Of a stretch of 33,384 nucleotides of DNA, positions 1-11,649 are shown in pieces (within the stretch, counting starts at the first letter, position 1; every line of letters starts with the position of its first letter). A model generated the notes under the pieces. The model was not told the DNA's origin and ran no database searches. It saw only the letters and a program-made list of their open reading frames with translations. Source of the DNA: an uncultured Caldilineaceae bacterium (GTDB lineage: Bacteria > Chloroflexota > Anaerolineae > Caldilineales > Caldilineaceae). The stretch lies in NCBI GenBank assembly GCA_951813625.1, contig CATOTS010000025.1, positions 1 through 33,384 of the forward strand, in the 5' to 3' direction. The position numbers and the translations under genes are program-made.

Positions 1-268
1 GGTGCCGACAATGTGGCCGCGCCGGGCGATTTCCTCCGGTGTCGTGACGATGATGTCCTTGCTGACCGGCAGGTCGCGGAGCGTCCGGCCCATCTCGACT
101 GCGGCGCGGCGTTTGTCGTTGACTTCTTCCATAACGACGAAGCAGGTCGACGTCGCTCCAGCGGTTGGCGGCGCCGCGTGCATGCGAGCCGAAGAGCAGG
201 ATGCGCGTGGGCTGAAAGCCTTCAACGATTCGTTCTACCATGGTATCAACGACGGCTTCGTTGGTCAC
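1..268 (-). pseudogene. MNT-type nucleotidyltransferase (MntA-like), partial and frameshifted
   Basis: The minus strand from a GTG at 268 encodes the start of a minimal nucleotidyltransferase. It shows the family signature GSHARGAANRWSDVDLL, the G-S-x(n)-D-x-D active site that binds Mg-NTP. After DVDLL the frame breaks near position 140. The other frame continues in register (VVMEEVNDKRR, then ending at RRGHIVGT), so one extra base, probably a T, explains the break. The start overlaps the stop of the methylase gene (GTGA, 265-268), which suggests translational coupling. Such proteins are typically the MntA partner of a HEPN toxin (HepT), but the next gene lies outside the window. An ATG at 241 is an alternative start. 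The 3' end is cut by the window edge. Confidence 0.7.
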
Positions 269-945
269 TGTATATTCCCGGTCTCGTTGAGTAGGGTCAT
301 CTGCTCCTCGGTGGGACGCTCGCGCGCCAGGCGGGCGATCTCCGGCCAGCTTTGTACGAGGGCATTATACCCCAGGGCGACCTGGCTGCGGTTCTTCTGT
401 TCGCAGATGCGGTAGAGGCGGTAGGCGAGGTCGCGGGCGCGCTCGGCGTCGGCGGGCATTTTGGCGAGCAGCTGCGCCGCTCCCTCCTCGCCTTCCTGGC
501 CGTGCACGCGCACGAGGTGATGCACAACCTCCCAGACGGTGCGGCGGCGGTCGGTCTGCGGGTCCCAGTCGGCGGGCAGCTCTTCGGGGCGCAGCAGGCG
601 CACTTTGCCGCCGCCGGCTTTGAGGATGCCGGCCTCGATCATGCCGTTGACGCTGGTGTTCTTGGCCTTGGAGAGCGTCTCGGCGATGCCGAACTCGCCA
701 TCGAGGAAGCCGGCCTGCTCGAACCAGGCGACGGCCCAGCGGGTGTCGGCGTCGAAGTCGCCCTCCTGTTCGGCGAGGGTCTCTTCGAGCGTCTGGTTGA
801 TGAGCGTGAGCGCGTCGCGCACCGAGAGCGGTCGCCCGTTGACGTCGAGGACGCGTGCGTAGCGGCTGAAGACGGCCATGCCCGGCCCGATTGCGGCCTG
901 GGCGAGGTCAACGGGCGCGATGTTGCCGGCCTGCATAGTGCGCAA
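265..945 (-). CDS. DUF1156 DNA adenine methylase, C-terminal part (frame broken from the N-terminal part)
   Basis: This 226-codon open frame is the C-terminal region of the methylase encoded just upstream (908-3154), not an independent gene. Its first residues ([16 protein letters not shown]) continue directly from ...DTLKSELP of the other frame. Residues such as [18 protein letters not shown] and [18 protein letters not shown] are typical of the C-terminus of COG1743/DUF1156 methylases as I know that family. The break lies in a run of five G on the plus strand (952-956). Removing one restores [13 protein letters not shown] and gives one protein of about 962 aa, the usual size for the family. 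The stop overlaps the GTG of the nucleotidyltransferase. A homopolymer error is the simplest explanation; real inactivation is possible. Confidence 0.8.
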   Translation of the reverse strand: MRTMQAGNIAPVDLAQAAIGPGMAVFSRYARVLDVNGRPLSVRDALTLINQTLEETLAEQEGDFDADTRWAVAWFEQAGFLDGEFGIAETLSKAKNTSVNGMIEAGILKAGGGKVRLLRPEELPADWDPQTDRRRTVWEVVHHLVRVHGQEGEEGAAQLLAKMPADAERARDLAYRLYRICEQKNRSQVALGYNALVQSWPEIARLARERPTEEQMTLLNETGNIQ

Positions 946-3154
946 GGCGGCGGGGGAGTTCGGACTTTAGGGTGTCGACGAACTCGCGGCGCGTGGCCAT
1001 TGGTGCGACAGCGGAACGAGGACGACAGGAGAGGACAATGCTGGAGGCGAGTACATTGACTTTGCTCTTAAGGTTTCCAGTGTACTCCGTCCGCATCGGC
1101 CAAGTCCCGTTTATTGAGAATCCTGCATAGATCAGCGCATCTAGAAAAGTCTCCCAACCGGTGCTGGCAATGCCCGTTGCACCTTTGCTCTCAGACTGCT
1201 TAAAGGCATAGTAGATTGTTACCGGCATTACCGAATGAATCTGCTTCGCGAGTGACCGCATAGCTTGGGTCATGCCCGCCATAAAGAAGGCTTCTGCCTT
1301 TTCTTTACTTCCTTTGTGACGGTAGGGCGTGGCTACCAACTCCTCTTCCTTGGGCACGGCAAGCGTAGCAAACAGATTGGGAAAGACCTGCTTAAGTGAA
1401 TACCGCAACCAAACGTAGAAGAAATCTGATAAATCTGCGTATCCGATATTGTCGTAGTAAGGAGGATCGGTGGATACCGTCTTTCTTGCGCTGATAAGCT
1501 GAGAGGCTGCATCGGCCTGAGTTGGTGCACCTTGTACTCCTTCACCAAGCATCTCTAACATCTTTGACGCTTGATCAATACCTAAGAGGAAGTTACCGGA
1601 TGCATTGCCAATTGGGTTCGCTTCAGCGAAATCCCACATCATTGGGAGAGCCTGTCTGCTGAATGTCGAGACAATTCCGTAGCGAGTCTGATGCCACGCA
1701 CATAGCGTCGTCCAATAGTTCGCACCCTTGTCCACCGCAAACGCCAAATACACCGACACCGCCTCCGCATACGCCATCGCGCCGGTGCCACCCTCGCGCA
1801 GGGGAACGCCGTCGTCCGGCAGACCGGCGGCTGCCGCGTCAAGCCGGATGTGTTCACGCGCCTCGCCCACCAGATCGCTGAACGACGTCAGTGCCACCAG
1901 CTGCCGGTCGGTGAACAGGTCGGCAAAAGTGTCAATGCCGTACAGAGAGACATTTACCCGGCACTTTCCCTCTAGGGTTACTTCCGGCTTCCAATCCGAA
2001 CTTACCCTCCTAGCGAGTGCCTCGTGCTCGTCTATTGGTGGCAAATAAACTCGTTCCCTGTCCCCTTCTGCAACAATCGTCATCAAACGCGCGTCAATTC
2101 GACCAGCTTGGCCCTCAGCACGAATGTAGTCATACGTGACAGGGGCACCTGAAATTAGACAAGAGAAACCTTTTCGCTTTCCGACCGTTGTGCCTTTGGT
2201 GGAAGACTCTGGCGGCGTCCCGGCCTTGACCGTGAAGCGATAGCCGCCATTCTCGATTACCGGCTTGACGTAGGCCTCTTTGTTCTTCTTCTTCGACAGA
2301 ATGAATGTCGACGCCAGCGGCACCTCGATGTCGGCGAAGGCGGGGTTGGGGCTGCGAACGGTGCGCGCCCACAGCCAGGCGATTACGGTCAGCTTGCGGC
2401 CGACGTAGCGCTCCAGGTCGGGGCGTTCGGCGGCCATCTCGGCAGTCACTTCGATCTTAGGGTAGAGGTGGCCGATGCGCTTTTCGGCTTCGTCGCGCAT
2501 CCATTTTCCGTAATAGCGCACGTCTTCGGCCAGGCCTGCCGCGGCTTTCCAGGCGGCGCTGATGCCGACCTGGCCGGCGTTGCTCTCGGGGTTGACGGGG
2601 GGCCGGCCGGCGAACTTGGGCGGGATCTCGATCATGGCTTTGTTGATCAGCACGGCGACGGGGTTGAGGTCGCTGGCATAGCTCTCCAGTCCCAGCCGCT
2701 GGGCTTCGAGGGGGATGGCGCCGCCGCCGGCGAAGGGATCGTGGAAGGCGGGCAGCTTCTCCGGGTCGAAGAGCTCGGCCGCGCGCGGGTGGTCGCGGTT
2801 GTCGGCGCAGGTGCGGCGCCAGCTGCGGCGGATCTCGGCGCGGGCCTTATCCAGGACGATTTCGTTGGTCGTGTTTTCCCAGAGCACCAGTTCTTCGATG
2901 ATCTCGAAGAGCCGCTGCCGCTCTTGCGTCTGCTCCTCTTCGGTGGGGAACTCTTCGGGCAGGCCGGATGGGTCGTCGACGAGCTGGGCGAAGAGCACGG
3001 CGCGGGCTGCGGCCAGCGGGCGCCGCGCCCACCAGAGGTGCAGCGTGCTGGGGTGGCCGTGGCGGATCGACTTTTCGCGGGCGGAGGCGGCGTTTATTTT
3101 GTCGAGCGGCAGGGCGACTTCGATCAGTTTCTTGCGGGTCTTGGTCTGATGCAT
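908..3154 (-). CDS. DUF1156-domain DNA adenine-N6 methylase (COG1743), N-terminal and catalytic part
   Basis: This is a predicted S-adenosylmethionine-dependent DNA adenine methyltransferase. The N-terminus ([20 protein letters not shown], then [20 protein letters not shown]) is the DUF1156 hallmark. The SAM-binding motif DPFAGGG is at residues 139-145 and the catalytic DPPY motif at 563-566. The authentic frame leaves this ORF near 952-956, after LKSELP; the residues after that ([14 protein letters not shown]) are an artefact and the true C-terminus is in the 265-945 frame. Family members often sit in defence islands with DUF3883 SNF2 helicases and ATPases, and such a helicase lies 4.2 kb upstream here. 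The role would be host DNA marking in an anti-phage system, by analogy with methylase/helicase systems such as DISARM; that is inference. The ribosome-binding site is weak (GAG 8 nt before the ATG). Confidence 0.85.
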   Translation of the reverse strand: MHQTKTRKKLIEVALPLDKINAASAREKSIRHGHPSTLHLWWARRPLAAARAVLFAQLVDDPSGLPEEFPTEEEQTQERQRLFEIIEELVLWENTTNEIVLDKARAEIRRSWRRTCADNRDHPRAAELFDPEKLPAFHDPFAGGGAIPLEAQRLGLESYASDLNPVAVLINKAMIEIPPKFAGRPPVNPESNAGQVGISAAWKAAAGLAEDVRYYGKWMRDEAEKRIGHLYPKIEVTAEMAAERPDLERYVGRKLTVIAWLWARTVRSPNPAFADIEVPLASTFILSKKKNKEAYVKPVIENGGYRFTVKAGTPPESSTKGTTVGKRKGFSCLISGAPVTYDYIRAEGQAGRIDARLMTIVAEGDRERVYLPPIDEHEALARRVSSDWKPEVTLEGKCRVNVSLYGIDTFADLFTDRQLVALTSFSDLVGEAREHIRLDAAAAGLPDDGVPLREGGTGAMAYAEAVSVYLAFAVDKGANYWTTLCAWHQTRYGIVSTFSRQALPMMWDFAEANPIGNASGNFLLGIDQASKMLEMLGEGVQGAPTQADAASQLISARKTVSTDPPYYDNIGYADLSDFFYVWLRYSLKQVFPNLFATLAVPKEEELVATPYRHKGSKEKAEAFFMAGMTQAMRSLAKQIHSVMPVTIYYAFKQSESKGATGIASTGWETFLDALIYAGFSINGTWPMRTEYTGNLKSKVNVLASSIVLSCRPRSAVAPMATRREFVDTLKSELPRRLAHYAGRQHRAR

Positions 3155-3257
3155 GGGCTTATCTCAGTTCCAAGTTGGGGGCCGCGTCAGTTTGTGGCGG
3201 TCGGATTTGGGGATTCGAATGGCCAATTGGTTGTCTCTGAAATCAACAGGGGCGATC

Positions 3258-3287
3258 TTGACAGGTCAGTCGAGGATCCTGTACAGT
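3258..3287 (+). promoter_or_regulatory. Sigma-70-like promoter of putative small RNA A
   Basis: A perfect TTGACA (3258-3263) and TACAGT (3282-3287) are separated by 18 bp on the plus strand. The predicted start (about 3293) falls on the first base of a conserved C-rich element that ends in a terminator. No protein gene lies downstream on this strand. The second copy near 5.3 kb has TTGACA at exactly the same 35-bp distance. Confidence 0.5.
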
Positions 3288-3292
3288 ACCCG

Positions 3293-3353
3293 TACCTCCC
3301 CAACGATTGTATCGTTGGCCCGACGTCCCCCTTACGGGGGGCGTTTCTTTTTA
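3293..3353 (+). ncRNA. Putative small structured RNA A (about 60 nt)
   Basis: Between two minus-strand genes, the plus strand holds a compact transcription unit. Its C-rich 5' end (TACCTCCCC) runs into hairpin 1 (CCAACGAT / ATCGTTGG, 3-nt loop, 3300-3318). Hairpin 2 follows (ACGTCCCCC / GGGGGGCGT, loop TTAC, 3323-3344), then TTCTTTTT, a good intrinsic terminator. A related unit lies at 5356-5413 with about 26 of 33 identical 5' bases. At the fifth pair of hairpin 1 a C-G here is a T-A there, a compensatory change. The C-rich 5' end could pair with Shine-Dalgarno sequences, and the RNA is antisense to any leader reading from the PIN gene into the methylase. Function unknown; the alternative is a terminator between modules. 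Confidence 0.5.
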
Positions 3354-3356
3354 TCC

Positions 3357-3856
3357 TTATGAGCGGTCCTTGTCCATTAGTTCCGGGCAGAGAAATACAG
3401 TCTGTATCCCGTGTCCCGCCAGCGCCAGGCGGTCATGCCACCAGTCGGTATCCGTTGCGTTCAGAACCTGGGGCTGGTCCTGCTTGCCAGCGCGACAGCG
3501 ACGAACTTACGGTCGGACAGGTCGAATGAAGAAAGACTCGCGTCGTCCGGGAACTCGACGAACCCGCGGTCGGCATGGACAGTTACGGGCACAATCCGGC
3601 AATGTTGTGGGTTGGCCTGGTTCTCCCAGAGCCACTTGAAGAATGCGTCTCCCACGCCGGGCTGTCCGGCATGGCTGAGATTCCTGCGGTACTCTTCGAT
3701 GATCAACCACTTATCGTCCAGAAGGGTCTGGCACTCCGCCTGTACCTGTATCAGCTTTCTGACACAGGCATCCTCGCACTTCAAGCCGGCCTGATCGGCC
3801 TTGCCATTAGCGACGAGGGGAACGTTAGTGTCCACCACAACCTCTGCCTTGCCCAT
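3357..3856 (-). CDS. PIN-domain nuclease, frameshifted near its C-terminus
   Basis: This is a PIN-fold protein, a Mg-dependent ribonuclease family common as toxins and defence effectors. The first acidic residue is in VVVDTN (D9), acidic residues follow in IIEEYRR, and DLSDRKFVAVALAS (around residues 112-125) carries the third. The open frame stops early at 3461. The next frame continues VLNATDTDWWHDRLALAGHG and ends at a TAA (3357-3359), giving about 168 aa. One base is missing in the run of four G at 3470-3473; restoring it joins the halves. The ATG at 3856 lies 2 nt after the stop of the DUF3696 ATPase; a TTG at 3862, overlapping that stop, is an alternative start. Tight coupling suggests the ATPase controls this nuclease. 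Confidence 0.75.
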
Positions 3857-3858
3857 AC

Positions 3859-5244
3859 TCAACCTGCCGCCTGACGGCGCCTAAGAGCAGCTTCGCTCAT
3901 AGCCGCTATTTCGCCGAACTGATCCCCGAAAAAATCCTGGGGCCAGTTGGCTATGTTGCCGAACTTGTCCACTTCAAGCGCATCAAGGCTGGAGGCGCCG
4001 TCATCCTCTTTACAGAAGTAAAGCCCGGCATCATCTTGGGATATCGCTTCCTCGGCGATGCGGCGCTGGAGGCGGCGCAGCAAATGCTCGCTGTGGCTCT
4101 CGACGATGACCTGCACCTTGCGTTTTTCCCACGCGTCGATAAAGACATCGGCGAGTCCGGCCTGCACGCTCGGGTGCAGGTGAATCTCCGGCTGCTCCAG
4201 AATGACTGTAGACCCTTCAGGCACGTAGAAACATAGGACAAGTACTGGCAGGATCTGCGAGACGCCGAAGCCCACGTCGGTGATGTGCACATTGGGCGCT
4301 TTAGGGGACTTTCGTACCCTGACTTCGAATAAGTGACTACTCTCAGCCATAGGTACGACCTGAAAGTCATGGATTAGGCCGAGTTTCTTTAGCCATTGGG
4401 CGACATATTGCTCCGAAGTGGGTCTAGATATGCCTTTCCCGAGGCTTATCCTCTCGTCCCGCTGGCGCGCAGCCAGAAGCGCGGCCACGACCAACTCCCC
4501 CGCCTCTCCCATGTCTAGCGGCTCTTCGCCTGCTCTGTTGTAGATCCGCTGTGGAAATGCGCGTAAGGGGCCAAGGTAGTAGACGTTCCGTAGACGTTGC
4601 TCCAGGGCGAATTCGAGATCGGTGAGAAATCCGGCGTTTTGATAATAGAGTCGCACCTTGTCCGGGAAGCGGTAGCACTTTACCGGAGATTCGAATCCCC
4701 ATACCGGCCCTTGATAGCGAACGAACCTGAACCCCACATTTTCGGAGAAGAGGTCGTACGGGTAAGTCTCCCCATGCTTACGGCGAAACTCATGCTCGCG
4801 ACACAGTCCGAATTCTGCTTCGCCGACATGGTAAGTCATATGATCAACGACCGGGCGTGCATGCACGCCGTCGCCCTCCATCCGCGCGACAACGCGAAAT
4901 CCTATATCTGCGCTACTGGTAACATCTCTGTGCGCGTGAGTATCCGTTACTTTAATAGGCTTTTCAGTTCGCCAGTCGAGAGAGATCGCCAGGTTCCTTT
5001 TCGTTTCATGCCCATGTACCACGCTTGCCAAGTCGCCAAGGTCCACGCGAGTGGTTGACCCGCCAAAATGGAATACGATGCCGCGGTCGGCCGAATCAGC
5101 GGTTTGCTTCAGGAGCAGCAGGGCATGTATCAGGCCGGACTTGCCCGAACTGTTCGCGCCAAAGAAGCCAGTGATCGGTTTGAGCGCGAAGTGCCCTGTA
5201 TCCTGCCAGGATTTGAAGTTCTCAAGACGCAGCCGAGTCAACAT
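3859..5244 (-). CDS. ABC-type/OLD-like AAA ATPase, DUF3696 family
   Basis: This is a 461-aa ATPase of the RecF/OLD-like ABC superfamily. The N-terminus MLTRLRLENFKSW is typical, followed by Walker A GANSSGKSG (29-37), a signature-like GFGVSQ (325-330), Walker B VILEQPEIHLHP (347-358) and a switch region VESHSEHLL. The C-terminal 60 residues (FCKEDDGASS, then NWPQDFFGDQFGE) match the DUF3696 tail. A strong purine-rich ribosome site (GGGAGGGGG) precedes the ATG by about 8 nt. It is the first gene of a two-gene unit with the PIN nuclease. In related conflict systems the ATPase senses invasion and releases the nuclease; that role is inferred here. All catalytic motifs appear intact. Confidence 0.85.
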   Translation of the reverse strand: MLTRLRLENFKSWQDTGHFALKPITGFFGANSSGKSGLIHALLLLKQTADSADRGIVFHFGGSTTRVDLGDLASVVHGHETKRNLAISLDWRTEKPIKVTDTHAHRDVTSSADIGFRVVARMEGDGVHARPVVDHMTYHVGEAEFGLCREHEFRRKHGETYPYDLFSENVGFRFVRYQGPVWGFESPVKCYRFPDKVRLYYQNAGFLTDLEFALEQRLRNVYYLGPLRAFPQRIYNRAGEEPLDMGEAGELVVAALLAARQRDERISLGKGISRPTSEQYVAQWLKKLGLIHDFQVVPMAESSHLFEVRVRKSPKAPNVHITDVGFGVSQILPVLVLCFYVPEGSTVILEQPEIHLHPSVQAGLADVFIDAWEKRKVQVIVESHSEHLLRRLQRRIAEEAISQDDAGLYFCKEDDGASSLDALEVDKFGNIANWPQDFFGDQFGEIAAMSEAALRRRQAAG

Positions 5245-5320
5245 CGGACGTCCCCCTCCCTCTTAAATAGTGACGCATCTATCCGAACGCGGCATCGGGG
5301 CCCGTCAATCAACGTGCTTA

Positions 5321-5349
5321 TTGACAGTTTTCCTGCAATGCGCTAACTC
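5321..5349 (+). promoter_or_regulatory. Promoter candidate of putative small RNA B
   Basis: TTGACA (5321-5326) is followed after 17 bp by TAACTC (5344-5349), a weak -10. The TTGACA lies 35 bp before the conserved TACC..CCCCAA element, the same distance as at 3258. The shared spacing, more than the -10 quality, supports it. Confidence 0.4.
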
Positions 5350-5355
5350 CAAGGC

Positions 5356-5413
5356 TACCACCCCAATTATAGCATCATTGGCGCGACGCGCCGCGCAGGG
5401 CGTCGCTTTTTAT
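5356..5413 (+). ncRNA. Putative small structured RNA B, paralogue of RNA A
   Basis: The unit begins with TACCACCCC and forms hairpin 1 (CCAATTAT / ATCATTGG, loop AGC, one T-C mismatch, 5363-5381). Hairpin 2 is GCGACGC / GCGTCGC (5383-5406), followed by TTTTTATT. Layout and length match RNA A while the stem sequences differ, as expected of a conserved RNA structure. It lies between the orphan HigA gene and the DUF3696 ATPase gene, both on the minus strand. On the opposite strand hairpin 1 contains a TATAAT, so a minus-strand promoter for the ATPase is a competing reading; no -35 is visible for it. Confidence 0.45.
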
Positions 5414-5437
5414 TCTTCTTGCGGCTAGCGCTCAGGT

Positions 5438-5725
5438 TCAACCGCGATTCCTCGTATCGGCTTCTCTCAACTGGTGCAACCGGTATTCTCTTTCGATGCC
5501 GAGCCAGATGCTTGCGGCAAGCCCCAACTCCTTCTCGAACTGAAGCGCGATTTCTGAGTCAACGGGAGCTTTCCCGGCAATTATCTCGCTGATTAGCTGC
5601 GGAGGGCAACCACATTTGCGGGCAAATTCGGCTTCCGAGATGCCGTGCACGTCAAGATGTTCCTCCAGGATCCATCCAGGCGGCACCGCATAGTCGGGCT
5701 GGAATTGATTGTTTGGCGAAACCAT
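5438..5725 (-). CDS. higA: HigA-family antitoxin (XRE helix-turn-helix), orphan
   Basis: This small DNA-binding protein (95 aa from the ATG) matches the HigA/VapI antitoxin family. MVSPNNQFQPDYAVPPGWILEE is the characteristic start, followed by the helix-turn-helix (SEAEFARKCGCPPQLISEIIAG) and a tail ending FEKELGLAASIWLGIEREYR. HigA proteins neutralise a HigB ribonuclease and repress their own operon. No HigB-like gene is adjacent: the upstream side is occupied by a decayed DUF3883 fragment 50 bp away, and downstream lies the small-RNA unit. It may be left over from a lost pair, or the DNA-binding part of a longer HigA-ImmA type protein that has been cut. A GTG at 5737 could also start it. 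Confidence 0.8.
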   Translation of the reverse strand: MVSPNNQFQPDYAVPPGWILEEHLDVHGISEAEFARKCGCPPQLISEIIAGKAPVDSEIALQFEKELGLAASIWLGIEREYRLHQLREADTRNRG

Positions 5726-5777
5726 ATCACTGTTCACCTTACTTGGAAATCATTGGTTGCAGACCGCTTAAAGCAAG

Positions 5778-6045
5778 TCACGCGGGCTCCCCCGCTCGCG
5801 CCATTAGTTCGGCGAAGCTGTAGTTGACGCTGGTTACGCCGAAGTCGGGCTCGCGCTGGAAGGGCCGCCGCTCGCAGTGCACCTGGCGGGGTCCTCCACC
5901 AGGACCTCGACGACGGTGAGGATGGGGGCGTCCGGTCTTTTGGGCGAGTAGAGGAGCTCGTTGCGGGTCGTTACGCCTCCGTCGCTCATCGAAATCGGGG
6001 TCGTAGCCAATGGCGGAGGTCTTCTCCTTGTCGGTAATGGCACGT
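5778..6045 (-). pseudogene. Decayed copy of the C-terminal end of the DUF3883 SNF2 helicase
   Basis: The last 24 residues here (RRPFQREPDFGVTSVNYSFAEL...) are nearly identical to the end of the helicase at 7323-10928. Going upstream, the match moves to another frame (TRNELLYSPKRPDAPILTVVE versus TRNEVLYSLNKPDAYILAIVE) and then back (IGYDPDFDE versus LGYDIESRD). The stretch between the last two blocks is shorter than in the intact gene. Frameshifts plus an internal deletion show a non-functional fragment. Nothing resembling the helicase motor domains precedes it. It shows that a second helicase of this type once stood here, or that the 3' end was duplicated. Confidence 0.75.
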
Positions 6046-6675
6046 GTTTGAGCAAGGATGCTGCCCACTTCTTTCCACATATGACCAAAAAAGAGACCAG
6101 GTGTGGCCCAAACTGGCTGCGAAACAGCGGAAATCGGGTATCGATAGGGTATCGAATGCACCAATTTGTACAGAAAGGCACTGTAAAAAAGTTTTTCCTG
6201 GTTCTTCTTGTGACAGGATATTGGGATGGACTCTCGTGACGGGATGCGCAGGTGGACCTTTTTGGGCCGAATGTGGCCTGCGAACGTGAATAGAGATGGC
6301 GCGGGTGCGGCGCAATGGCGCGTAACGGGAATTGCTGCATTCTTGTTGTGACGGGTAACTGATCCGGGTGTCAGCGGCGCTGGCATGGGCGGCGCGGCGG
6401 ACGGCGGGTTTACGCGTTGACCGTTGGCAGCGGCGGCGCATGGAACGTTCTGCGCTTGGGGCCTGTTTTGGACGTTCTTTTGTGTGCGGGTCGACATGGT
6501 CGGCGGCCTGGGAATGGTGGGCGGGCATTTGTGTGCATGCAGTGCGTTCAAGTTCAACCTTGGACTATAGCACGTTTCAGAGTTTCTTGCAGGGCAGGGT
6601 GGAAGCGGGTGCAGCCCGCTTTGGGGGTGGCCAGAACGGCCGAAACTCGAACTGCAACGTCAAGGGCAAGGGCTT

Positions 6676-6706
6676 GATCCACGAATTTGCACAAATCTCG
6701 ACGAAG
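6676..6706. repeat. Dispersed CACGAA-type short repeat, copy 1
   Basis: GATCCACGAATTTGCACAAA continuing to CGACGAAG resembles the runs at 7206-7226 and 17493-17523. These short intergenic elements read CACGAA(T/G)T at intervals of about 10 bp. Confidence 0.4.
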
Positions 6707-6727
6707 AACGTCAACTGCGGGTTGGGT

Positions 6728-7064
6728 CAGGGGGGCGTTGCGGGGGGAGTCCCCCCGCACAAGGGAGGGCCGGAACTGCAGGGGACAGGGGTTAGGGGTC
6801 AGGGGTCAGGAACGGCGGGGGGAGGCGCCTGGCGGTCGAGCGCGCGATCGGCGGGGGACGCGCACACACGGCCGTTTCGTCCATGCTGGCGTTGGCGACG
6901 AGCTGGAAACGGGCACGCACGGTGGCGGGGCGCTGGGCCGCCGGTTGCACAGGCCTGCATTAGAACCCACACCTGGCGGCGTGCGGAGGGGTATCAGGGG
7001 GGCGTTGCGGGGGGAGTCCCCCCGCACAAGGGAGGGCCGCAGGCCCGACCGTCCAAAAGGCAAG
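6728..7064. repeat. Composite G-rich intergenic repeat, copy 1
   Basis: Two nearly identical 45-bp units (6728-6772 and 6995-7039) enclose about 220 bp. Each unit contains the palindrome GCGGGGGGA-G-TCCCCCCGC followed by ACAAGGGAGGGCCG. The same arrangement recurs at 13362-13699 in the same orientation and with almost the same unit spacing (267 versus 269 bp). The inner parts share recognisable blocks such as GGCGGGGGACGCGCAC and ATTAGAACC. The minus strand reads as an open frame (SLVRGDSPRNAPL) in both copies, but composition and repetition argue against a gene. Confidence 0.75.
6781..6805 (+). other. G-quadruplex motif inside composite repeat copy 1
   Basis: Four runs of GGGG are separated by the 3-nt loops ACA, TTA and TCA, a textbook G-quadruplex pattern on the plus strand. 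The equivalent site in copy 2 (13414-13445) also keeps five G runs with short loops although the sequence differs. Confidence 0.55.
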
Positions 7065-7205
7065 GAGAGAAAACAGATTCGCTCGCGTGGTTCAAGGTTG
7101 CAGGCTGATTGCGGCTGAGTGGTTACGGCTCCTTTTTGAATTGGGGTTCTTTGGTCGTTACGTGGGCTGACAGGTGAAGCCTGCGACTGTTCAAAGATCG
7201 AAGAA

Positions 7206-7226
7206 GAACACGAATTCACACGAAGG
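7206..7226. repeat. Dispersed CACGAA-type short repeat, copy 2
   Basis: AACACGAATTCACACGAAGG matches the repeat type seen at 17493-17523. It lies about 100 bp beyond the helicase stop codon. Confidence 0.4.
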
Positions 7227-7322
7227 GGCGCGTTTGGATGGCTTGCGGGCAGGGCTGAGGAAGCTGCTTACAGCCAGGCTTTGTGGCTACGGATTTTCGC
7301 TTGGCATTGCGCCGATCCCGGT

Positions 7323-10928
<3,606 letters not shown>

Positions 10929-10979
10929 AGCTCAGACATCCCTGAAGTCAGTAGCGAACACCTTCCTTTCCGGCTCCAT

Positions 10980-11645
10980 CTACTGTTTCCCTATCGCTGA
11001 AAGCTCACCCAGCTTCTCACGCAAGTAGCGAAAACTGGGGGACTTGTTTTTGCTTACGTCCATGTGCGGGGTAATACTCATCGCCCAGATAGATTTTTCC
11101 TTGCCGACGTTTTGCCATCCCTGCTTCGGCAGCGCTTGGGAACCGCCTCTATACACGGCGTCGGCCAGAAGTTCCCTTGTGCCACAGATCGAGTCATTGA
11201 TGTATCTATTCAATACGGCGTCTCTGGCTTGCGGATAGGCCGCTTTGACGGCGTGTAGATCACCGAAAAGCCAAGCTTCGCCTTCTTCGATGGCTATACA
11301 GAAGCGGGTCTCTGGTTTGGGATAACACGCATTGAGGATGGCGAAGAGATCCTGACGGAATGTCTTCGGGCACTTGCTGTCCAGGTCGCATACAACGATT
11401 ACCGCAGCCGGAGTGTCGGCCGGGTAGTTGGCGAAGGTGTTGCCGTAACCTTTGAGAAATTTGGGAAGCTGGTTTAGCAAGAGTTGGGCGCCAGCACTGG
11501 CGCTAATCGAAAGATTCTTGGGAATGTGGCCAATTCCTTTGTACGCGATGACCCTGAACGAGTCTTGTCCGCTGATTATCTTTGGAACGAGAATGTCGAG
11601 CGCCTGTTTCCCCGACCTGTCTTCGACGAGAATTTCAAAGTGCAT
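10980..11645 (-). CDS. DUF4276 protein with Toprim-like acidic motifs
   Basis: This 221-aa protein matches the DUF4276 family. The first strand ends in ILVEDRSGKQAL, with E8 in the position of the Toprim glutamate. A later strand, VIVVCDLDS (D87, D89), resembles the Toprim DxD. Conserved EEGEAWLFGD and the C-terminal SPSFRYLREKL are also present. Family members usually follow an ABC-type ATPase, as here, and resemble the ATPase plus Toprim logic of OLD and PARIS-type defence; the nuclease role is inference. The ATG at 11645 was chosen because the upstream stop codon sits inside its ribosome site (GAGGTGA, 5 nt before the ATG), leaving a 4-nt gap. A TTG at 11663 is possible but less likely. 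Confidence 0.8.
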   Translation of the reverse strand: MHFEILVEDRSGKQALDILVPKIISGQDSFRVIAYKGIGHIPKNLSISASAGAQLLLNQLPKFLKGYGNTFANYPADTPAAVIVVCDLDSKCPKTFRQDLFAILNACYPKPETRFCIAIEEGEAWLFGDLHAVKAAYPQARDAVLNRYINDSICGTRELLADAVYRGGSQALPKQGWQNVGKEKSIWAMSITPHMDVSKNKSPSFRYLREKLGELSAIGKQ

Positions 11646-11649
11646 CCGG

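Larger units (their letters stand above)
6046..7322. other. Long gene-free stretch between the helicase remnant and the intact helicase
   Basis: About 1.3 kb without a believable gene. Positions 6046-6720 are of mixed composition, with short direct repeats (GGGTATCGA twice near 6140-6160; GTGACRGG several times at 6210-6350). Frames open across it show no family features and change strand without coding bias. The rest is taken by a composite G-rich repeat (6728-7064) and short dispersed CACGAA-type repeats. Confidence 0.6.

Noticed and set aside
2468..3529. A 353-codon plus-strand frame over the methylase N-terminus and the small-RNA unit
   Set aside because: It is mostly the complement of the methylase and runs through the promoter and hairpins of RNA A; there is no protein family signal.
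5366..5371. TATAAT on the minus strand upstream of the DUF3696 ATPase
   Set aside because: No -35 at a suitable distance; the six bases lie within hairpin 1 of RNA B. Kept as a competing reading but not listed as a promoter.
6728..7039. Possible CRISPR array because of repeated units
   Set aside because: Only two units about 267 bp apart with homologous spacers, no cas genes; this is a composite intergenic repeat.
6806..7219. Minus-strand frame SLVRGDSPRNAPL..., recurring at 13166-13756
   Set aside because: It is present in both copies of the composite repeat, but composition follows the G-rich repeat and G4 tract; no start signals or domain features. Treated as repeat DNA.
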